64,000 bases of DNA from the NCBI GenBank assembly GCA_009809945.1, contig WTPW01000023.1, positions 250,158-314,157 on the forward strand, in the 5' to 3' direction. Below the pieces are notes generated by a model. The model searched no databases and was not told where the DNA came from. It worked only from the letters and a program-made list of their open reading frames with translations. Position 1 is the stretch's first letter, and each line of letters opens with the position of its first letter. The DNA comes from Gigaspora margarita (lineage: Eukaryota > Glomeromycota > Glomeromycetes > Diversisporales > Gigasporaceae). This document shows positions 58,930 to 64,000 of the stretch, in pieces. Position numbers and translations under genes: made by a program.

Positions 58930-58990
58930 CCCCCAGAGCTCCCCCCTCCCTCATACTGTAGTAAAAAAAATTTAGATAGTTATACATATA

Positions 58991-59092
58991 GATGCTGGTG
59001 AAATGTGGTGAAATATGGTGAAATAATTTCACCACTATTGGTGAAATTGGTGGTGAATTGGTGAAATTGGTGAAATTAATTTCACCAGCATC
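58991..59092. mobile_element. Small GGTGAAATT-repeat foldback, 102 bp
   Basis: GATGCTGGTGAAAT and ATTTCACCAGCATC are inverted ends. Between them lie about six TGGTGAAATTGG words. It sits inside the TAA-flanked MITE and may be part of it. Confidence 0.55.
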
Positions 59093-59274
59093 TATAGATA
59101 TACATAGGACTACGGAATATTTCGGAAAATTTTTATATAGTCACGGAACAAAACGGAAAAAATTTTTTTTGAAAAAATTTTTTTTATAATTTTACTATAT
59201 GAACTACCCCTCCCTCCCCCTCTCCTGGAGGGGAGAGGGAGTAATGTAAAACACATAATCAACTTGGTCTGGCC

Positions 59275-61848
59275 TAAAATATATACAGTATCGAATATGT
59301 AAATTTTGTGCTATTTAAACAANCATAGTTAATTTACTATTGTAATTTGTTAATATGTTGTAATTAAGAAATAGGAACAGATAATAAACTGTATAAACGC
59401 AAAATAACGTCTAGGGGTATTGTTTGAATAATGGCCAGGATTAAGCTCAATTCGATCAAAATTCGAATTTACACTTTTGAGAGTTATTTCGCATTTATAC
59501 GGAAAGCCTAATTTAGAAATATTGAATAACTCCAATATAGATAATAATATCGAATTCGAAAATTAGGATACGTGATGAATTTTGTGATGATCATTGGCAA
59601 ATTTCGATAATAAAATTTTAGGCCAGTATAAGATTATACCGAAGCGATAACTGATTATATACCGGCCGAAAATTATATTATTTCTATAGAACTTTTTAGC
59701 TATAGTTGCGGATAGTAATATAGGCGAGTTAATTTGGAATTATCATAATTTCTATCGATCATACGAATGTCTTCCTATTAAGAACGCCCTAAGTTTCTTA
59801 TTAAAATTAATCGAAGTATAATTGTATATTCTAAATTTTAGTCCTTTATGAACATAAAATGTAGAAAGCCAAGACGCCCTTACTTGTTTATTATATAATA
59901 AATTTTTGTAATTTTTATCTTATGACATATATACCCTATTTGCTATATCTGTTTATCTGCCATATTGACCATATATATCTATATGCTGTATATATTATAC
60001 TGTATTTATTAGATTTAGTAGATTTGGTGAAATAAACTCGAGTCACCTTCAACAACAATTTTGGCTCAGTTTCTCTCTTATACCGTCTCCCAAAAAAGGT
60101 TTCTAAACAACTGTATTATATAAACAGCCCATATGTAACCCTAATATAACCAGAATTTAAAAGAAGGGCTCTTATGAAAGATAAAAATTAACGGACTCAA
60201 ATAACCTGTCCTTAAAATACTATGATTTGTAAATGTCTGTGGTTTGTGTGTCGCCTTATAACAAAGTAGATCCGTGTTTTATATTCCATGTTCTTCCCAT
60301 ATTCAGGGAGATTTGGCCTGTCTAAATTTTGTCGATCATGTTGTAGATTTGCCGATTAATCGCGTCACCTAATTAGAAGTTCACACTTAACCGTTTAATC
60401 GTTAATCGTATAAATTGTATAATCGTTTATAATCGTATAGCTGTTTATTAATCGTTTAATCGTTTAACTATTTATTAACCTTTTGTTGTTCGTTTCACTG
60501 AATGTATGCTAGCATTAGATAAATTAGATAAATTGTAGTCCTATAAAAATGAAAATGTGCCAAGTGTAACTAATATTAACTTTAAAATCTGGTGTCAAAT
60601 GTTTGATACTCAGATAATTGGATATGTGAAAATAAGACCGTTGATGATTGCATTAAAGAATTTCGATTTATGGTTGAATAGATTCCTTTTGATAAATCAT
60701 ACAACATTTAAAAGAATGGTGAAATACTTTCAGCAGCCTGATTAGACGGCACATGAATAAAGCATACACGTAGTCATGTATACCATCATATCCAGTAGAT
60801 CTTAGAAAACGTTGTAGTCCTCGGAATTCATTGGATTTCCTAAAGAAAATAAATGTTTTTATTTAAATTATTTATTGCATATTTATTAAGCATTGCGTTG
60901 TAAATTAATGAAATATTTATGTATAATTAGATGGTCGAAAGATAATAATGCATGTTGGCATCGCTAAGATAAATTATGAAAATGGAAATTGCACAAAAAT
61001 AAACAGATATGGGGCCAAGTAAGATATGTACGATACTTTACATGCTATTTACCTGTTACCACATCCATGCTTGTCTGTCTCCACGTGAGGTATTAAACGA
61101 ACATTAAATGAACATTAAACGATTAATCGTAATTTAAAAAAACCGTTAATAATCGTTTATAAAATTGGTTACTGTATAAAATAAATAAACGATTATAGGA
61201 ATAACGGTTCTATCCCTACACGGATTTTCACAAAAAGTATGGTGATCATATGATTTTGTGTAAATTTCAAAAAAATTAAACATTAAAATAACGAAAACAT
61301 TCGGAAAAAATTTTTTATAGGGCCGTCTTCCATTTTTCGTCAGCTTTTAAGTTTTGATACGTCAGTTTTTGGAAAAGGAAAAGTTTTTCATTATGGTGAT
61401 TTCACCCGGTTACACAGATTAGTCAGATAAATATCTTATTTTTTTTTTTTTTTTATAGTTTTCTTTAATTCCTTTTTTGATAGTTTTGATGGTGTCATCG
61501 TTTGTTATTGGTATCACCGCTCGATATTGGTGTCGCCGTTAATGGTTAATTGTGCTTCTTGGTCATCGTTATTAGTGCCGCCGTTGGTGTCAACGTTGGT
61601 GTCGTCGTTGTTTGGTGTTTCAATTTGCATTTCGTCGTTCGCTGGTGTTATAATATGGTAAGTGGTGAGTTGTTTTCGTTCTTTTTCCTTTATTAGTTTT
61701 GCGTATTTTAGAGCTGTTGCATACCTAACGTTGCTTGCATTCGTCGGCAGTTGTTGGTTTTGTCATCGTTGTTTGCTGGTGGTGGATTTCGTCCTCGTAT
61801 TTCGTCATTTCTTTACGCCATCATTCTTTGGTGCTTTTGGACGTGTTT
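59275..61848. other. Unit B continuation of the glycosyltransferase 3' flank
   Basis: It aligns with 33370-34312 and then 36790-38702 of unit A. It lacks about 2.5 kb at 60237 and about 350 bp near 60495 relative to A, and gains about 60 bp near 60855-60920. No intact gene is seen. A 62-aa frame at 60557 is not preserved in unit A. Confidence 0.6.
61514..61750 (-). pseudogene. Short frame conserved between both units (unit B copy), unknown
   Basis: Reads NASNVRYATALKYAKLIKEK to INGDTNIER and a stop on the minus strand, five residues longer than the unit A frame. The substitutions are mostly replacement changes, so there is no sign of constraint. See 38369-38590. Confidence 0.3.
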
Positions 61849-63864
61849 TTTTTTTTGGAGGGATGGTTGTTTCAAGAAACACAACATCGTTTAGGATTAG
61901 TAGTAGGTAGGGTTAATTTAGTTGGTGATTAGAAATAGGGTAAGATTTGGTTTGGTAGTTAGGGTTTGGATTTATTTTAGTGGTCAAACACGGTTACATC
62001 GGGATAAATACATTCATGAACTAACGATATGCTTTGGCGAGTTGAGTTGACCCTTTGATAAGTATCTTTCGTGTTGACTTTATTTTCTAGTTTTCTAATA
62101 CTATTACTAACCAAACTTTATTTTCTCTCAAAACCACGACCAATTCGGTATTTTAAATTGCTGTAAATTCTTGATGAGGTAATCTAATACTTAATTCTAC
62201 AAGTACGGCTTTACCACAGTACGTTTGGTCTAAACCGGAAGAAAAACTTTTAAATCATGTAATCTATCTCCACTATGTTCAACAATGGGCCGGGGAATGT
62301 AAAATTTTATTTAAGTGTAGTGTTGTAGGGTAGTTTAGAAAAATTTTGTATAGGACAAAGTGTATGACAATTAGGACAATTTGTTTGTAAGCACGCAACT
62401 TTTCTTTATTATGGCGAAGAGCACAAATATATAAATCTATGCACATGTGCACGAATTAATTTAATAAACCAATCTGTCCCTTTAATCAATAACTTTTACC
62501 TTTGCAACTATACTAATTTATCCCATATAACCAGTAAATTAAATTTCAATATCTCTCTCCAATTCCATTATCTCAATAAGTTTTTTTAGTGGCTAGTCAA
62601 CGGGTTCTTTATCTTTGGAAAAAAAAATCGTCGCACCAGATCGTGCTAGATTACGTGGTCGCGTGCCTTATTTCGCATTACGAATTTATTATGAGTGACA
62701 TATGTTTTTTTAATAATTGGATCGTGCAATTTAGATTAAAGAACTCTAGTTTCCAAGGTCCAATAAGCTTATTTCTGTATTTCTGTAACGAATATTTGAA
62801 AATTGATTGGTCGATCGGTCAGTCAAATAACTGGTGTTAAAATTTTCGCGTCGCGTTCTCATCACCTAACATATGATGATAGCTTCGATGACCTTAGATT
62901 AACCATATCTAATTCATGGCAATCTTCAATTTCATATTAATCTTGTGAAAGTTTTTTTGGTATCATCGTTGAATAGCGTTAGAATGAATTAGAATTAGCT
63001 TGGATGTTCAGTTTGCCGTCCACATGCATTTATATGCTTCAATTCCGCCTTACTTGACTTTAGACTTCGACTAGTATATCTCGATCTCTCATTGTTATCA
63101 TTTGGTTTAATTTGAGTTTTATTTATTCCTTGTACCTTATTGTTATTACTTATCTTTTTTTTTTGTTTCTTGATTTAAAGTAGGAGGTATTCTGGCGGAT
63201 TTAAAATTTATCAAAATTTGCTAATAGAAAATTTCATTAAAAATATTACTAGTTATAAATTTTATTTTAATTTAACATATTTCTCTTAGTCTATTTAATT
63301 ACAAAATAAAAAAAGTGCAATTTGACTTGTTTTTGCAAAACTTTAAAATGCGAAGTAACTTCAACATTCGAGAGGTAAAGTGGCGGACTGATGAATTACG
63401 GTAGAAATTAACATATCTAATAAAGGGTATTTGTACGATTAACTTGCTATCCATTAATCAGAATCAAATGTTCTTTACATCATTCGATTCATCTTGTTAA
63501 GACGAATTGAGTGGTATAAGAACCTTTAGTTTCCAATTGGTAGACCATGTGCTAACTTCAATATTATGTGATCCGCCACATTACCCACACCCACCCACTA
63601 TAATACCTTAATACCTCCCTCAACCTTATATTTTCTTTGTCGTCTTTTTGTTAATCATATGTTTATTTATTTATTTGTTTATTTGATGTATTCTTAGACG
63701 GCACCCACAATTTACGTTAAACTGTTTATGCGTTTTATAAGTTATTTTTTTTTTATGTTGAAGACAATCCGGTATTGTTCAATTATTTAATTACTGTATT
63801 ATTTATGGTTCAAAAAAAAACTGATTCCTGTCTATACAGACAACCAGTTCTTGTACTACTAGAC
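61849..63864. other. Single-copy intergenic DNA, no gene recognised
   Basis: Slightly GC-richer than the repeats to its left. Frames at 61849-61932 and 62589-62840 lack homology I recognise and lack splice support. 62820-63170 has no open frame. It could be the upstream region of a gene beyond the right edge. Confidence 0.35.
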
Positions 63865-64000
63865 GTAGTAGAATTTTTATTTGTAGGAGAATTTTTATTT
63901 GTAGTAGAATTTTTATTTGTAGTAGAATTTTTATTTGTAGTAGAATTTTTATTTGTAGTAGAATATTTATTTGTAGTAGAATTTTTATTTGTAGTAGAAT
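63865..64000. repeat. 18-bp minisatellite, at least 7.5 copies, open at the right edge
   Basis: GTAGTAGAATTTTTATTT repeats without gaps to the end of the window. One copy has GTAGGAGAA and one has ATATTTATTT. Its length is a multiple of three, so in one frame it could be coding beyond the edge, but nothing supports that here. Confidence 0.95.

Larger units (their letters stand above)
48480..59274. mobile_element. MITE with TAA duplication, inflated to 10.8 kb by nested insertions
   Basis: The ends GGCTAGACCAAGTTGATTAT and GTGTTTTACATTAC are matched at the right by GTAATGTAAAACAC and ATAATCAACTTGGTCTGGCC: 34 bp, one mismatch. TAA flanks both sides (48477-48479, 59275-59277). Unit A at about 33366-33375 shows the empty site with one TAA. 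A 3-bp TAA duplication is the PIF/Harbinger habit; assignment is tentative. The element itself would be about 380 bp, the remainder being the hAT at 48521-58929 and what that contains. Confidence 0.9.

Noticed and set aside
62589-62840. 83-aa frame near the right edge
   Set aside because: No ATG at the start, no homology recognised and no splice context.
1-64000. A multi-gene novel defence or biosynthetic system
   Set aside because: Only one membrane gene and a duplicated glycosyltransferase look functional; no partner enzymes, regulators or conserved clusters are present.

Overview
This is a very AT-rich, eukaryotic, intron-containing and repeat-packed window. The best fit is an arbuscular mycorrhizal fungus of the Glomeromycotina, most likely Rhizophagus. 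The reasons are short AT-rich introns with GTAAGT/GTATGT donors, a large secreted-plus-multi-membrane-span gene of a type I know from Rhizophagus, a pair of fungal UDP-glycosyltransferases, Rhizophagus-style hAT transposase and kinase fragments, and extreme density of nested DNA transposons. The organism assignment is inference. Only three genes look alive; nearly everything else is mobile DNA and its debris.

Layout. 1-3583 (minus): a nine-or-more-exon gene for a secreted/membrane protein, running off the left edge. 3.7-9 kb: tandem repeats, a non-autonomous hAT element (4681-5516), a foldback (6186-6410), a dead Tc1 transposase and a TA-flanked MITE. 9.07-12.6 kb: a pogo/Tc1-like element split by a 2.3-kb hAT element. 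12.6-18.3 kb: AT-rich DNA, another pogo-like MITE and a decayed coding stretch. 18.5-20.9 kb: an element with TTTCGAAA-rich ends and an assembly gap. 21.2-24.8 kb: a tRNA-related retroposon, nested hAT MITEs, and a TA-flanked element carrying a 440-bp almost perfect palindrome. 25.1-28.7 kb: an element with long subterminal repeats.

About 22.6-38.7 kb (unit A) and 39.8-61.85 kb (unit B) are a direct segmental duplication. Each unit carries one UDP-glycosyltransferase gene of five exons (31200-33287 and 46315-48393; 575 aa; about 20 residues differ). Comparing the units acts as an empty-site test and dates many insertions as later than the duplication. Unit A gained a poly-A retroposon directly in front of its glycosyltransferase. 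Unit B gained a 10.8-kb nest just behind its copy: a MITE with TAA target duplication, split by a hAT element with a decayed transposase, itself split by an LTR retroelement, whose left LTR carries two further hAT MITEs with perfect 8-bp duplications.

The LTR element is on the minus strand. It has Gag-like remnants, no visible pol, and a frameshifted fragment of a host-type protein kinase. I see no CRISPR, rRNA or convincing tRNA. I found no new multi-gene system; the notable material is the transposon stratigraphy, the kinase capture, the long palindrome and the recently duplicated glycosyltransferase pair.
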